Shown here: one piece after another, positions 49,216 to 61,900 of the stretch
How positions within the stretch are numbered: the stretch's first letter is position 1
Layout of the letters: each line of letters begins with the position of its first letter
DNA from: Mycteria americana
Taxonomy: Eukaryota > Chordata > Aves > Ciconiiformes > Ciconiidae
Direction of reading: 5' to 3'
DNA: 64,000 nucleotides
NCBI RefSeq assembly: GCF_035582795.1
Contig: NC_134365.1
Location: 73,513,635-73,577,634 of the forward strand
Position numbers and translations under genes: made by a program
The notes under the pieces: model-generated
Seen by the model: only the letters and a program-made list of their open reading frames with translations
Databases searched by the model: none
What the model was told of the DNA's origin: nothing

Positions 49216-50363
49216 CAGCTTGCAAATGCATTAGGTGAGAAATTCAAGTAGAAGTAGATCTGCTTAATACATGAGCATGGCCAGAGTTAGCCATAGTAAT
49301 GCTAGTGCCAACTGATCAACGGAAGGAGTTTGATGATATTTAGTAGGCAGGAGTGTAGACAAATTGACTCATAAAAATACTGTAGAGTTTATTATTTTGG
49401 ATGTTACTAAGGATTAAGTTTTAGAGAATGTATGTGTGGCTAACATTTGATTTGAGGAAGATTTGCTAAGTCAACCAGAAAGAATTAAATCAAATTTATA
49501 ATCACGCATGTCTTTAAACAAGGCTGCAAGTGAATGACAGAAAATAGGATGGATGTTGTTGTAAGAAGAATTGGTAACTGTTTGTCTCTTTAGATACATA
49601 GTTTCCATAAAAGCTGGTATAAGGGTGGACTAGGAAAAGGACGCATCCTGTCAGCTTTAGGAGCTTGCATGTTGAATAACAAGTGGGTCTGGCTGAAAAA
49701 TGAATGTTATACTACATTGAATGATGAAGCCCTTTTCAGCTTCCCAAAATGAAGATGGATTTTAAAATACTGAGCTTTTAGATGTCTGTGCATTGTTCCT
49801 GAAATTGCTCTATTCTCCGTCTGTACTCAAGAAGGTGAGTGTATGAAATGGAAGACCCCTCATTGCTTGCCCCAGCCTTCCCGTGCCCTCCTCCCCGCCC
49901 ATCTGACTGCTGAGCCGGGCTCTGGGCCCCAGCTCCAGTGCTGCACGCCAGCAGCTCTCCGAGCCAGCTGCTCAGGCACTCAGCTGGGCTGTTGAGGCTT
50001 CGCTTTGAGGGGGCTCATTTGGTCCCGTCGGAGCATCTTTGGTACGCCCTGGAGATGTAGCTGTCAGCATCTTTGCTGTCTGCAAAATGAAGAAATAATA
50101 ATGGCAGAGCAGAAAGCCTTAAGCTTTAAAGGTGGTACCTTAAAGCACGGGAGATTTTTTTTTCTTAGCTGTTGTACGCTTGCTGTGTGTAAGTGTGGAT
50201 TGCAACAGTTGATGGGAACCTTCTGGGGAGCCTACCTAGCTTGTTCTCCTTATTTAGGCCTTCAGTTTTCCATCCTTTATTTCCTCTGAGGGCTGTTCTG
50301 GCTGGCTAGACTTGTTCCAGGACCTGCTGTTGAAGAAGTGAAGTTTTAAATGAGCTTGCTGCA

Positions 50364-50380
50364 GGAAGGAAGGAAGGAAG
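50364..50380. repeat. (GGAA)4 microsatellite
   Basis: Four GGAA units followed by G. Tandem GGAA can bind ETS-family factors, but the run is short. Confidence 0.85.
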
Positions 50381-50387
50381 AATGGGC

Positions 50388-50409
50388 GAGTGCTCCTCCA
50401 GGAGCACTC
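50388..50409. other. Near-perfect 22-bp palindrome
   Basis: GAGTGCTCCT and AGGAGCACTC arms (10 bp) flank a CC dinucleotide. It sits 8 bp after the GGAA repeat. Confidence 0.6.
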
Positions 50410-53400
50410 CAGGCTTGCCGTTGGGCTTCACACCTAGCTCTCCATGCAGCAATGCATACCAGCTGACTTCCAAGTCAGCTGTGCTGACTCGTTTTCTTTG
50501 CCTTGGACTAGGAGCTTCTGATATCAAGGAAAAGTTACGTGACTGAAGAGAAAATAAAAAGCACTCAGATTTCCCACACTTCTTTATCTGGTTTCCTTGC
50601 CAGTGGCTGTCGCGTGAGATGTTGATGCCGCTACACCCAGTCCTACACAGTTGTGCCGGTGCTGGATGTACTCCAGCTCGTTGAAGGAAATATTATTCTT
50701 TTTATCCCTTCCCTGAGGGCAAAAGTCCTTCCGTGGTCCATTTAATTACTGCAGGTTATTGTGATTGAAATTTCCACTATAACAACGGGTGCCAGGAATT
50801 GCAGTGTGGTTTCTTCTGAAGCCTGACCCCATGCTTACTGATTTTGCTGGCATATTTGGGTTGGTCAGGAAGCCATTTCCCCCCCACTCTTAGCAGCACA
50901 ATTCTGTCAACAGAAGCCCAGGTGTAGCTGCACTTATTCCAAGCACGAAAGTCCTCTTGGTGCTGTTGCTAATCCTTCTGCAGAGTCTTCTGCCAAAGTA
51001 AACTGCATCTTGGCTAGGCAATGGCATTTACTGGTATGGCAAAAGTAAGCCATCAAATCCTTTCCAAGACCCTGAAGTGGGCACCCAGTGCTTTCCTGGT
51101 GTGTGGATGAGCTGACTGCAGAGTGAGCTCCAGCCTGGAGTGAGTTTGTTAGCTGGAGCCATGACTTGAACAGCCCTTCCCCATTGCAGCTGGGCAAAGT
51201 GTCACGAAGGGGCTGTAAAATCCCCATAGCTGATCTAGGGAAGATTGTGGAAGCTGCGTCACAGCTTCCAAAAGTTCAGTTTGCATTTCCCTCACCTCAA
51301 GCAGGTTGGGAGTAGGAGGCCAGTCTGCTGAGGATGTTGTACGCAAGAGAGGTTTTGTCCCGGAGAGGTATGCCGACTCTGCAGTGTTGGCAGGGTATGT
51401 TAGCCTCTGTTGAGCTTGTATTGTCATGGGCTTGCTGTTATCGGTTCCTGCGCTAGCAAGTCATGTCTAGACGGTGGTGTAACAATATACCATAAATCAT
51501 GCTCAGGATCTTTCCAGCCTTGCACAGGAAACCTGGTGCTCTGCGCAAAGCAAATGTCCGTAGGCGTAATCACAACAGGGCTGCGTTCCCGTGTGCTGTG
51601 ATGGGTAACGAGTTCAGTGCCTACAGCATCTCAGCAGGTCATTGCTTGGAAAAAAGCTGAATGTTTTTATTTTTGCATCGAGTAAATAAGTTCTTTCTGA
51701 ATGTTGGGACTTTGCATTTTACAGATGTGGATTTATAAGGGAGAGGGATGGTTTGGGGACTTCAGCACCTTCATCCTCTACTGCAGTATATTGGCATCGC
51801 TCCATTTTCCAGCGCAGTGTTCCAGCGTGTCCCTAATTTCCAGACAGAGATCAGGTCTGCAGCAGGTAGCCTGTGCCTGCTCTGGCATTGCCATTCCTTG
51901 ATCTTACTCTAACATACAATATGGGTCACAGGGCTTGTTTCCCTTCAGTGCTGCATCTCTCCTTAATCTAATGTCCAAGCCCAAGCTGGTTAGTATTGCC
52001 AAGAGTCTTGAAAAATATTTCTGAGAACAGAATTCAGTTTTCTAACATCCATGTGTAACTTACAGCCTCTTTAGCATCAAATAAGAAACAGTCTGAAGTT
52101 CTGTGAACTGTTACTTATCTTCTTTTTTTTTTAAAGCATTTTAGTTTTGTTTGTTTGCTTTTAATTTAAAAACTTGTTTGATTTCAAACCTCATTATTGC
52201 AGGTACCTTGCAATAGTAGTTGCAACCTAGAAGTACCTTGTGGGTTGGAAGAGGAGAAAGCTTTTGCCCAACTGGTTTTCTAGTTAATAAAAGAATCCGT
52301 GATTTGGATAATATTCAAAGTAATTTCTTAATTAGCACAAAGCTCCAGTGCTTTTCCTTTCTGTTTGAGTTGAAAATGTGACCGTGTAATCCACCTCTGC
52401 AGGAGAAATGACATAAAACTGCGGGTTTTCTACTCTGATTCATTCTGCTTTCACACATGCCTAAAAGGTTTTCAAATCTGATAAGGGTTCAGGCCCTCTT
52501 TGGTAGCAGTAAACAACTGCAAATAATACAGCCATGTGTATGTGTGTTGACTTTTTGTTTACTCTTCTAAGCTCTCTCTGATCTTATCATGGCTTCTGGC
52601 AAGAGAAGCGATCAGCACGTACTAGAGCGCTGTGCGTTTTGGTGCACCCTGGCAATGCCTGCTTTGGCGGCAGGCTCCGCAGCGTGCGTGGTGCAGGGAC
52701 CGCTGCAGGGACCCTGTGCCCATGCTGGCAGATTTCCAGACACCCGTGTGGGAGAGGCCAAGAAGGCTGTCCCAGCCATCTTTCTTCCAGCACAACTTTC
52801 TTACAACTCGAGGATTTGTTTATTTTATCTGTTTTTCTGCTAGTCTCTTTATAAAAATCTGAAACTTTGAGGAGGGCAAGTTTCTTCCAAACCACCTAAG
52901 GGTTTTGATGAGGTGTAGGACCCCGTTGTCCCTTTGATGGAAATCCCAGGTGGAATTTTCAAATCTCCTGTAATCTTGTTCTGGGGAAGCTCTTCTGATC
53001 TCCAACCAAAATCTCCTCTCCCTACACATGCTCCTTCCTTTTCTTACTTCTGTACCACTATGAAGTCCCTTCTGCTGCTCCAACACTGCCATAGGATCTC
53101 CTCATTCCCCCTTCCTTTTTGGGTTCCCTGTGCCACACATACATTCCTGGGGAGGTAACCTTACAGGAAAGATAACATCTCACCTTTAGTCTGTTGTGTG
53201 GCAAGTGCTGATCAAGACATCAAGCTCTAGTGACTTGACCATGCTCCAGTATTTGTACATATGCTTGCACAAGTGCAATTCTCTGTGTGTATTCCAAATT
53301 TTTTTCAGTCTTCCTGGAAATAAATTATAATTGACTTTCCAAGTAAAAATGTCTACATTTTTATAATTTTTCCCCTCACCTCTATGCCAAGTGTATCTTG

Positions 53401-53530
53401 GCTCTACCCAGAGACCTGATTAAAAATGTTAAAACACACTTACCAGTGTGCAATGGCTACATTTATAGCATCTGACTTGAATGTTTGTTTCATAGTCTGG
53501 GTTGTAACAATCTGATTCTCAGACTGCCAT

Positions 53531-53538
53531 TGACGTCA
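53531..53538. promoter_or_regulatory. Perfect CRE palindrome (TGACGTCA), third of three
   Basis: An exact palindromic CRE in an AT-rich part of intron 1. This is a motif match only. Confidence 0.4.
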
Positions 53539-54049
53539 GTTTAATAGGAAAATTCAAATAGAACCTGTATTAGATTTTCACTATTAAGTTAACAATAAAA
53601 ACTTTCTACAGATGCCTTACGTAGACAAGGCTGTTAACAGAAATATTACATTAATGAAAATCAGGCCTCCAGAAACAGAGACTAACTTATTTTTTTTTAA
53701 ATAAATAATTTTGTTTTCCATGTTCTAGTTCACAAAAATATTTCCTTTTTAATAGTGCTAGTGGTTTAGATGTTAAGTATTGGGAGGAGGCAGCTCGTGG
53801 CCATTTGTGGTCATGATGCAAATCTCAGCTTTTCCAGAGCTGGAGAGCCCTTCCAAAAGTCTTCATTTGACTGATTTAATTGGTCTCAACCTCAGATTTC
53901 CCCCTTGGTTTCTGTGCCACACCATGTTTATCAGCTCTTTCTTAACCTACTCAGTCATGGTGCTCACAAGGTACTGATATAACCAGAAAAACTCTGGAGG
54001 TACCAGCTCAGGTCAAGACAACATCTGTCAGGGTTTGCACTACTTGTAG

Positions 54050-54205
54050 CGGTCAGTAGTCCCTGCCTTGAGGACTGTGCGGTGTACTGCAAGCAGATGG
54101 TGGAGAGAGGAAATAATGTTGTTGTCCTTTTAGAGGTGGATAAATTCTGGCGTAGACCAAGTAGGTGACTTGCCCATACTTAAATCAGAAAATCCAGGCA
54201 TGGAC
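54050..54205 (-). mobile_element. Possible ancient SINE (MIR/CORE-like) remnant
   Basis: 'Gtccctgccttgaggact' and, about 100 bp on, 'agtaggtgacttgcccata' resemble phrases of reverse-oriented MIR-type SINEs, whose complement carries the 'aagtgacttgcccaaggtcac' motif. The order and spacing fit loosely. Divergence is high and the call rests on memory of consensus phrases. Confidence 0.25.
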
Positions 54206-54324
54206 TTACCAAAGGAGTAGCGGAGCATTTTGCCTCCCCCATTAGCATTCATTAACACTTCTGTGAGACATGACATGATAAAATCTTATCTTGCAGTCCT
54301 TAGTAAAACAGACTGTTTTCCTCA

Positions 54325-54700
54325 TCATAGAAAATCAGCCGGGAAGGGACTTCTGAGAGCTTGTTTAGTCTTTTCTCATCCCACTGGTAGAACTGACTCT
54401 ACCCAGCATGATCCTAACCAATGGTTGTCTCAGTTACGCCAGGGAAACTTGAGCAATGGGCGTGATTTGGGGAACCTGTTCTAGCACTTCAGCGCTCCTC
54501 TTCCACCAAGGCTCTCTGCATGGTCAGCCAAAACCTCCCAGCCTGCAAGATTCCAGTAGGCATGCAGGGCTGTTTGTTCCATCTTTTTAATGTATATGAA
54601 GGCTGTTGCCGTGTCTGTCCTTGGTCTCATCTTTCCTTAATAGGTTCTTCCAGCTTTTACAGTTTTCTAGACTTGTGCTATCAGTTCTTAGAGTTTGCAA
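54325..54700 (-). mobile_element. CR1 LINE 3' fragment, antisense, old
   Basis: Read on the + strand, the segment follows the reverse complement of a CR1 3' end in order. It begins with 'catagaaaatcagccgggaa' and 'gggacttctgag', then 'aatggttgtct', then 'ggggaacctgttctagcact'. Next come 'gtcagccaaaacctccc' and 'tatgaaggctgttgccgtgt', then a cytosine/thymine-rich 'ggtctcatctttccttaa' block and 'gttttctagac'. Many substitutions and small indels show age. The element's 3' end lies at the low-coordinate side. Boundaries are approximate. Confidence 0.7.
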
Positions 54701-57700
54701 AGTCTTGGGAAAGTTGCTTGCAGGGTAGTACTACGTAAGTGTAGGCCATTTCATTGCTTCTTGGCACAGCCTTAGATACTGGTGTGGCCTTGACTGCACT
54801 TTACGGCAGCAAAAGATGATAAGCAAGAAGGGTTTCTGGGCTGCAGTTCTATGACTAGTGTGCACCATCTGATTTTTGAACTGCACTTATGATGTGTGTG
54901 GGGAAACAGCTTTCTTATTATTTATATGGTCTCTGACAGGGTGGTGAATCCTATTCAAAGTTAGAGCCTCCTAAAAGGCCTGGAGGGTTTGGCTTAGGCT
55001 TAAGGAATTGAAATTACTCCAGAAATACCCAAGTCATAGTTTATTAGCTTTACAGTTCAATTGCTGCCCAAAGAAAATTAGCTATACCATCTTACCAAGT
55101 TACAAATTTTTTGCAGGAGAACAGCTAGTTAAAATCAGATGACTTTGTTTTGGCAATTTAGCATCCGTGCAAGACTGGCCAATACTTAACATTCCTGTGT
55201 GTGAAATGGTCCAGACAGGTGGTATTTATCTGGGCACCTGCTTTTTGAAAAACTGAATCTCCTGATGGCCAGGGCTTCAGTTACCTCAATTTTGTGTTGA
55301 ACACTGCATGTGGATGGAAGCAGAGCAATGACCAGGTCTGGGCACATCATGTAAAACATGAAAGTATTTCTGTCTTTTCTCTTAAACATTTTAAAGAAAA
55401 ATTAGTATTTTGAGCGGAGAGGTAAAGGTGAACAAAAAAGGTTGAAAAAAAAAATGAACAGGGAGGAGGCTTGGAAGAAGAGAAGGGGCTTAGCTAATGA
55501 CTACGTACATGTGTCTTACTACTTTAGTTCTCCCTTTATAGATAAGTAACTCCCCTCTTACTAATGCATTTACCTAATGTGGATGTAATAGTATCAGTGG
55601 TGATTAAGCTGCTCTTGCGCAAGGTAAATGTACTTGTGGTGAGCATCTTTTACACCAGGGGAACTGCATCAGTATGAGGTTTGTCATGATTTAACTATTT
55701 GAAGAGTAGAATTGTACCTCCGTGAGAAATGTATAAGGCCCATATGTATTTTTCTCTCTAAGGATACATAGTCTTGATCCTACAGATAAAGTGGCTACTA
55801 AAATGGATGAGGGTGGTGAATGAACATCATGTGCTGTGTTGCAGTGGCTGGTGTAGAGTGGCGAAATTTGAGCCGTTTCTTTCTCTAAGTATCAGGGGAA
55901 GGGCTCACTAATGTCTATTCCTTGTGGGGAGCATCGCACAGTCACAGGACACCCGTTCCCGATGAACCTGATGGATCCCCAGAGCTCGCTTCCCTACAGC
56001 CTTGAGTAGAGTTAACGAAGCCTCTGCACACACACTCCTCTCCATGGTGAGGAGAGGAAGGGAGGTGTCCTGAAGGGGCTAGTCATGGTCCTCAGCAGGG
56101 GTCCCTCTGTCAGCTTCAAGCACACAGGTACATCTGTGCTGTTGCCCTGGAGTATAAAACTGGCTGGCATCCCCAGCGTGGATGTAGACCCACTGAAGTG
56201 CCCAAGACGTCTGTGTTACAAACGAATGGAGTAGTGCCATGCTGGCACCAGCTCTGTTTCCATGGTAGGCTTTGAATCTTCTCCATCCCATAACCAAAAC
56301 ATGGGCCCAGCCTAGCCTGCCTGCGGAGCTGAGGCTCTGTATGTACCAGTGTATTTCTTTTTTAGTTTCATTTTGTCTTTGCCAGCTGAAATAACAAGGC
56401 TTTTAAGACACGGCCGTGTTGCGCTACTGTGGTTTAGGGATTTGTATTACTTCAGCAGTGTAAGGCAGGTACGCTGCACAAATGGGCACAAAGGGTGGTA
56501 TTAAGGGCTTTGTCATGAACTTTCAGCATGTGGTAAGGGCAAATGAAGGGTGCTTTCTATCTGTCTGCCCTCCACCCCCTCTTGAGAGCCTGGGATTTCA
56601 TGAGGTGTGTTTTGGATAGACTTGCATAAACACAGTTATTTTGCTTGTCTGCCGCTGAGATGACAATGTTCCATTGAAATGTTTGACAGCCTGAAGTAAC
56701 TGACAATTATTTCACATGTGCAATGATTAGCTCCATGGTACGCCATGTGACAGCTCAGAATTGACACTGACATTGAGTGTGAATCTCGCTGTTCCTCCCA
56801 TCAGCTGTCCTGGTAGCTTGCAACATTTTAAAAACACTCCCTGGTTTTTACCTCCGAACAGAGGCTCTCTGTTCGAAGTCACGTTAGGTAACTTTGGTTT
56901 TCCTTACCCTTTTTCATTCCCTGGCGGGACAGTATGCAAAAGTGCATCAGGAAGAGGGGACTAGGGTTTTATATATTAGTAAAAATTGAAAATAATGTTC
57001 TTAATTTTGACCACATCGGTTTACTGGAGGTCTTGTGAAAGCTCATAGGTATTTATTTGAAAAGTTGAAAGGACCAACAGCATCTGTTAATGTGACTTGG
57101 GGGTAAATACAGCGTAGGTCTTTCGACACAGCCCTGCCGGAGTAGCTGAGCACTGTCTTCTTGTTGTTCATTTTTATTCCGTTTGCAGATTCCCATATAA
57201 CTGTGAAGAACAGTGTCCTAACCTAAAACACCATGGGGCTTGAAATTGTTTTAAACCTTTGTTAAGAATGTATAATCATCTATGCTGAATCTTCTGACGG
57301 TTTCTTTTGCCTATGTAGTTACATAGTCAAACTCTAATGTGTGCTGTTTGACTAGGGATGAACTTTTATCTCAGGCAGGTAATGCATGTGTTGCACAGGC
57401 ACTTCAAATATAAACTGGCTAAACAATTACTGGGGAGGCACCGAATGCTTATTAGGAAAGTGATTAATAACCTATTTGCTGTAAAAGGCACAAATATCAA
57501 AAGGCAGATAGTCCGTTTGATGGCAGGTGGGAAAAATTGCTTTTTGTCTGTTATTTTATACTTTCAAAAAAAACCCCAAAAACCCCTTTCTCCTGTTTAC
57601 CGCTTACAGTAAAATGCAGACGGATCTGTTTTCAAGTCAGATTGGCTTTCTGATTTTCATTGTTAAGCACAGTGCTTTGCATTATAAAGTCAGAGGCAAG

Positions 57701-58479
57701 CTGTAATACATTCAGTATCTCTGTTTCCTTTTACAAAGTTAATTCTTTGAATTTTTGGCAAATTGACTGTTCATTTGTCAGTGTCACCTTAATCTACAAA
57801 ACAGATAGTGAGCAGCTCCTTCATCTACTTTTTCTCCTCTTTGTTTAAAGAAACAGAAGAAAAAGTAAAGAACAGTTTGCTGGGATCTTTTCCGAGTTTA
57901 TCCATACTGTCCATATTACAAATGTTGTTTTCTGTGTCTATAAGGTGGTATTAAGTTTTTACTGTCAAAGGAATTTGTTAAGGCTGTAGGCATTGCCATG
58001 GTGAGATTTTCCTCTATACTGACATTTAGGTAGAGTGCAAAATGCAGAGTCTTTTATTAGTAAGCCAGATGCCTACTTCAAATGTGGCTCTGGATCCAAC
58101 TTACTGTGCTTGGCACAACAGGACTCTTCTAGGTCTGAATTATTTCAACCTTAAAAAAAAAAAAATTCCTAAGAAAGGTTGCAGCTATTAGACTGAAAAT
58201 TCATTCTCTCCTATTAGCAGCTGAGATTTATTTTTCTGTTTAACTGGCTGGATCTTTTGCTTGTGAGAATTGGCGTCCTGCTGCGGCATGGTATGTGTCC
58301 AGTAGTGAATGTGAACCTACATTGTAATGTCAAGGCAGAGACGGCAGCGTGATTTATTATCGAACTGGGCAACTGTTGAGCTTTGCGAAGCTCAGGCAGC
58401 CCACAGAGGTTCGGGGATGGGTGGCCTTGGATTTCCCTGTCCTCCTGCAGAAGTGAAACTTGGGGCAGAGCCAGGTTGT
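54701..58479. other. Intron 1 sequence, no gene recognised
   Basis: Intronic sequence with the TGACA cluster at 56661-56772. An 84-codon basic open frame at 57358-57612 resembles no known protein and I treat it as chance. No RNA gene was recognised. Confidence 0.55.
56661..56772 (+). promoter_or_regulatory. Cluster of six TGACA motifs, candidate TALE-homeodomain element
   Basis: TGACA occurs at 56661, 56684, 56701, 56748, 56762 and 56768, all on the + strand within 112 bp. Two extend to TGACAG, the MEIS/PKNOX/TGIF core. The block also contains CAATTATT-, ATGATTAG- and CACATGTG-type sites. It may be a developmental enhancer. There is no direct evidence of conservation or activity. Confidence 0.35.
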
Positions 58480-58950
58480 GGGGGGCTGTGTCGTGGCCTG
58501 GTGCCGCTCTGGGCCGCTCCGGGGGTCTGGCGTGGCGCGGCGTGAGCGTGGCCTCGCGGCTCCGTCCGGGCCTGGCAGCGGGCCTACGCGGGTGGGCGGC
58601 TCCAGTCAAGCCCAACTTACCCCATAGGTGTTTTATCAGCAAATTATTTTAATAATGGCATTTTTCTTTTGCGGTGTGGGGAGTGACACAGTGGCATGTT
58701 TTTAATGTTATCTGCAGCGAGCATATTGAGAGCGCTGTGTTGTTCTTCTTTTCCTCATCCAACCGGTTGACTCCAGGGCTGTTTTAGTTCAGCGCAAAAA
58801 TCCCAACTGAGGGCGATATAATTTGACAGTTAAGGTTCCCCAGCTGCCGATCGCCGACGATACGTGAGCCACCTCAAAGCAGTCGGTGAAGGCTGTTGCC
58901 GACCGCGTGCCTCTGAGCCGCGGCGGCCTGCTGGGCCGTGGTGACTTGTG
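58480..58950. promoter_or_regulatory. Second intronic CpG cluster
   Basis: About 17 CpGs fall within about 115 bp (58490-58605), and a second group lies at about 58845-58935, separated by ordinary sequence. The surroundings are CpG-poor. Open frames on both strands exist only because GC is high. It may be an alternative promoter, enhancer or remnant of a GC-rich insertion. Confidence 0.35.
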
Positions 58951-61900
58951 CCTCTGCAGAAGTGGATTCCCCTCTGCTCTCAGCAGCTACTGCAGAGCCC
59001 CGGACAGTGCTAGGACCCATTTTGTCTGCTCAGGGTACGGGAGCAAGGCCAAACACGTTGTCAAAAGCAACTAGGCATGAGCTGATGCTACATGAAAACT
59101 TTTGAGGAACGAAATCCATCGTAGTCGGAATATTTGAGGTAACCAGAGGCTCTGTTACCCTGGGGGTAATCACAGTAAAACACCACCTACCATCACGGAG
59201 ATCGTTCTGCTTTATTTGCTGTTTTCAGGACGGTAGCATGCTTGCAGTAATTCCTAGGTGGTCTCTGTATGTGTGTGGTGATGTCAGCAGCTTGGGGTTT
59301 ACATCTGCTGACTCATCTGTTTAAAGAAGTTGATTCTTAATTTTCAGTGGGTAATAATTTTTCTCCCCTCGTACAACAGTTGAGGAGAAAGAGATGGTTA
59401 TGAGGTTTAGCAGGGGCTACCACAGTACAGGGTTTTCTTGCAGGCATGTAACTTACTGCATATTTTAATGGCTGCAATATACAGAAAGCCTCAGTTTCAT
59501 GGTTCTTCTTGGACCTGGTCCAGCTTCTGCTGTGAAAGTACAATTCAGCAGAAGCCCTTTTAGAATATTTATTTATTTTTAGTATCCAAGAGTTCTGCAT
59601 GTGGTATCCTGCATCCTCACGAGAAGAGTCGTAGCAGTGGTGCCTTGGCACAAATGAATGACTTGATATTGCTGGGTTTTTTTTTTTTCCCCACTGTTTT
59701 TTTCATTGGGTAATAGAAAGTAAAAGCACCTTCTGCTTTCCTGTTCTTAAAATCCAGTTTTGCTCTTCTTCTCTCCCTCCTCCCAACACCCCTTTGGGAA
59801 CAAGAAGGAATGGTGTCTCTGGCAAAGAAACAGGTAGGGTTTGGTTGGTAAGTGGAACTGATTTAATTAAATCTCCTTTTCAGCCTCATAATGGATTCAT
59901 TCAAGAAGGCAAAGGAGTAGGAATGTGGCTTTTGATTATTTTTTTTTTCCTTTTTCTTTCCTTTTTCCCTCCCTGCAGTCAATGGAAGTAAAATGGCTTT
60001 TTAAACAGAATGCTTTTTCTCCTGACAGTTTAAAAAATAGGCTATGTTAAAATTTATTTTATGTCTAACTTTGATTAACTCATCTTTGCACTCCTGAAGA
60101 TATCAGAGCAACTTTGTTGTGTGCATAGTATTTGCTCTAGACGCATGCCAGTGTAACAGTGAAGACTACAGATCTATCTAACACCACCTGAAATCGCACG
60201 AGCATTGAGCAATACAAATGTAATACCACAGAAGTCTGTTTCCCATCCTCATTAGCTCATGATCTTGTATTACTAGTTTTACTCTGCCGGTGCACTTTGG
60301 TTTTGTTATCTTGGCAATTGCTGACAATACTAGTGTTCCTCAGAAAACTTGGATTTGAATTTTTGTTGAAATGTTTTTTCTTTTTGGAGCCAGAGTCTTT
60401 TGCAAGACTCATCAGTTTTGATAATGTTTTTTTGGGGGAATACGTTTGCAAGAGAGAGTTCTGAAGAAATTCAGAGACAAAGTGGGTGCACGTGAGTGTG
60501 CAGATGTGTGGTAAGCAGTTAAGGGACTGGCTTGAGATGTGGAAGACTTGGTTCAGCTTCCTGGTCTGCGTGGTACAGAGTAATGTAGGATGGAAAACTA
60601 CTCTCTGACCTTTGAATTGGGTGGAGTAAAAACTCAATCAGTGGTTTCTTACCGCCAGGAGATTGCTCTGACTAATCGTTTGCTTTCTTGAACTGGAAAG
60701 CAGGGATTTTTCGTTTTCAGAATGAAGTTGTCACACCAGGATCAGCTGTAAACGTTAGGCAGAAAACCTGGTCTTGCAACAGATGGGGTGACTTGTGTGA
60801 ATAAATCTGAAGGAACTAAACACAAGAGTAAGATAGTTGTTTATGGTACTTACATAGTGCCAGAGAAATATATGTACACTGAGACGTGGCTAAATCGAAG
60901 ATGGTTTTCTTACCAGAAGCAATATGACTTTTCTCTGACTGAGCAAATGAACCCTGGCTCACTCTTCAGCTATATTGTTTTAAGTATTTGAACACGCTCT
61001 GTACTGCACTGCATCAAGTTGAGAAGATGTAGTCTTGGTTCTTAAAAGATTGTGCCGTTAGCTACGTGTTTGTATATGCCCATTTTCAGAGCTGGAAAAT
61101 GGATACCAGTGTCTTGTGCCATCATGCTTGCTGGAAAATATGATTTCCCACTTAGTTTGCTGCTGTTTTGGTTGTTTATTGTTGCCCTGAGAAAACAGAG
61201 AGCGGCACTGCCTATGGATTGCTCTGAGTTCAATGGAAAATTGTGCTTTCTGACTTAATGTAGTTTAAAGTGAACAACCCTATGGCCATGTTATGGCTCT
61301 GCTCCATCAGTATGCTGTACCTCATCCATTTCCTACATATTTTCTTTTTTGGGCATCTTTTAATGCCACCATAATTGTTATTTAACTTCTTGTCTTCACA
61401 TCTCTGTGCAGGAATGGATAGGTCAGCAGATTACACATACACAAAGTCAGTGCACATGCTGAACATGGCTGAGAACTCCAGAGCAAAGCAGAACAGCTTG
61501 TTCTCTACTTTAGAATTGAGCAAGGGCAATGATTTACTCAGTGTCTGCAATTTATAATAGTTTGTTCTCTAATCCACATAACTGCTTCAAAGAGGTAAAA
61601 TTTATTGTGCATAGGTAGATGTCTGACATGGTAAGTTGAATGTTGATGTAAGAATCCTGATTCCAGTGTGATCATCTCCATGCAAATCCTCTGACAGTGT
61701 CAGGTTGGTTGTTTGCTTAGAATTGTTGTAGATTGATTTTTTTTTTTTTTTAATTTTTTTTTCTCACCGCTAATAAGTCAATGCATATTCCCTATGTGTG
61801 TATATTCCCATATTGTGCAATACAGTGCATTTCTTTCCTTGGGGAAATGGCCCTAACTATGTAACTAGAGACTTCATAAATGCTGTAGAACAGCTGTGCT

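Larger units (their letters stand above)
41568..54049. other. Intron 1 sequence, no gene recognised
   Basis: Intronic sequence with long C-runs (42048, 49151), a CA/C repeat (48284), a T/G-rich stretch (48788), a GGAA repeat (50364), hairpins (43880, 50388) and two perfect CREs (48381, 53531). No coding exon, RNA gene or further clear transposon was found by eye. A GC-richer but CpG-poor patch lies at about 49860-50060. Confidence 0.55.

Noticed and set aside
56871..56880. tRNA B-box-like GTTCGAAGTC
   Set aside because: No A box or cloverleaf could be drawn around it.
57358..57612. 84-codon basic open frame beginning at ATG
   Set aside because: The composition looks protein-like, but no family is recognised and the length is within chance.
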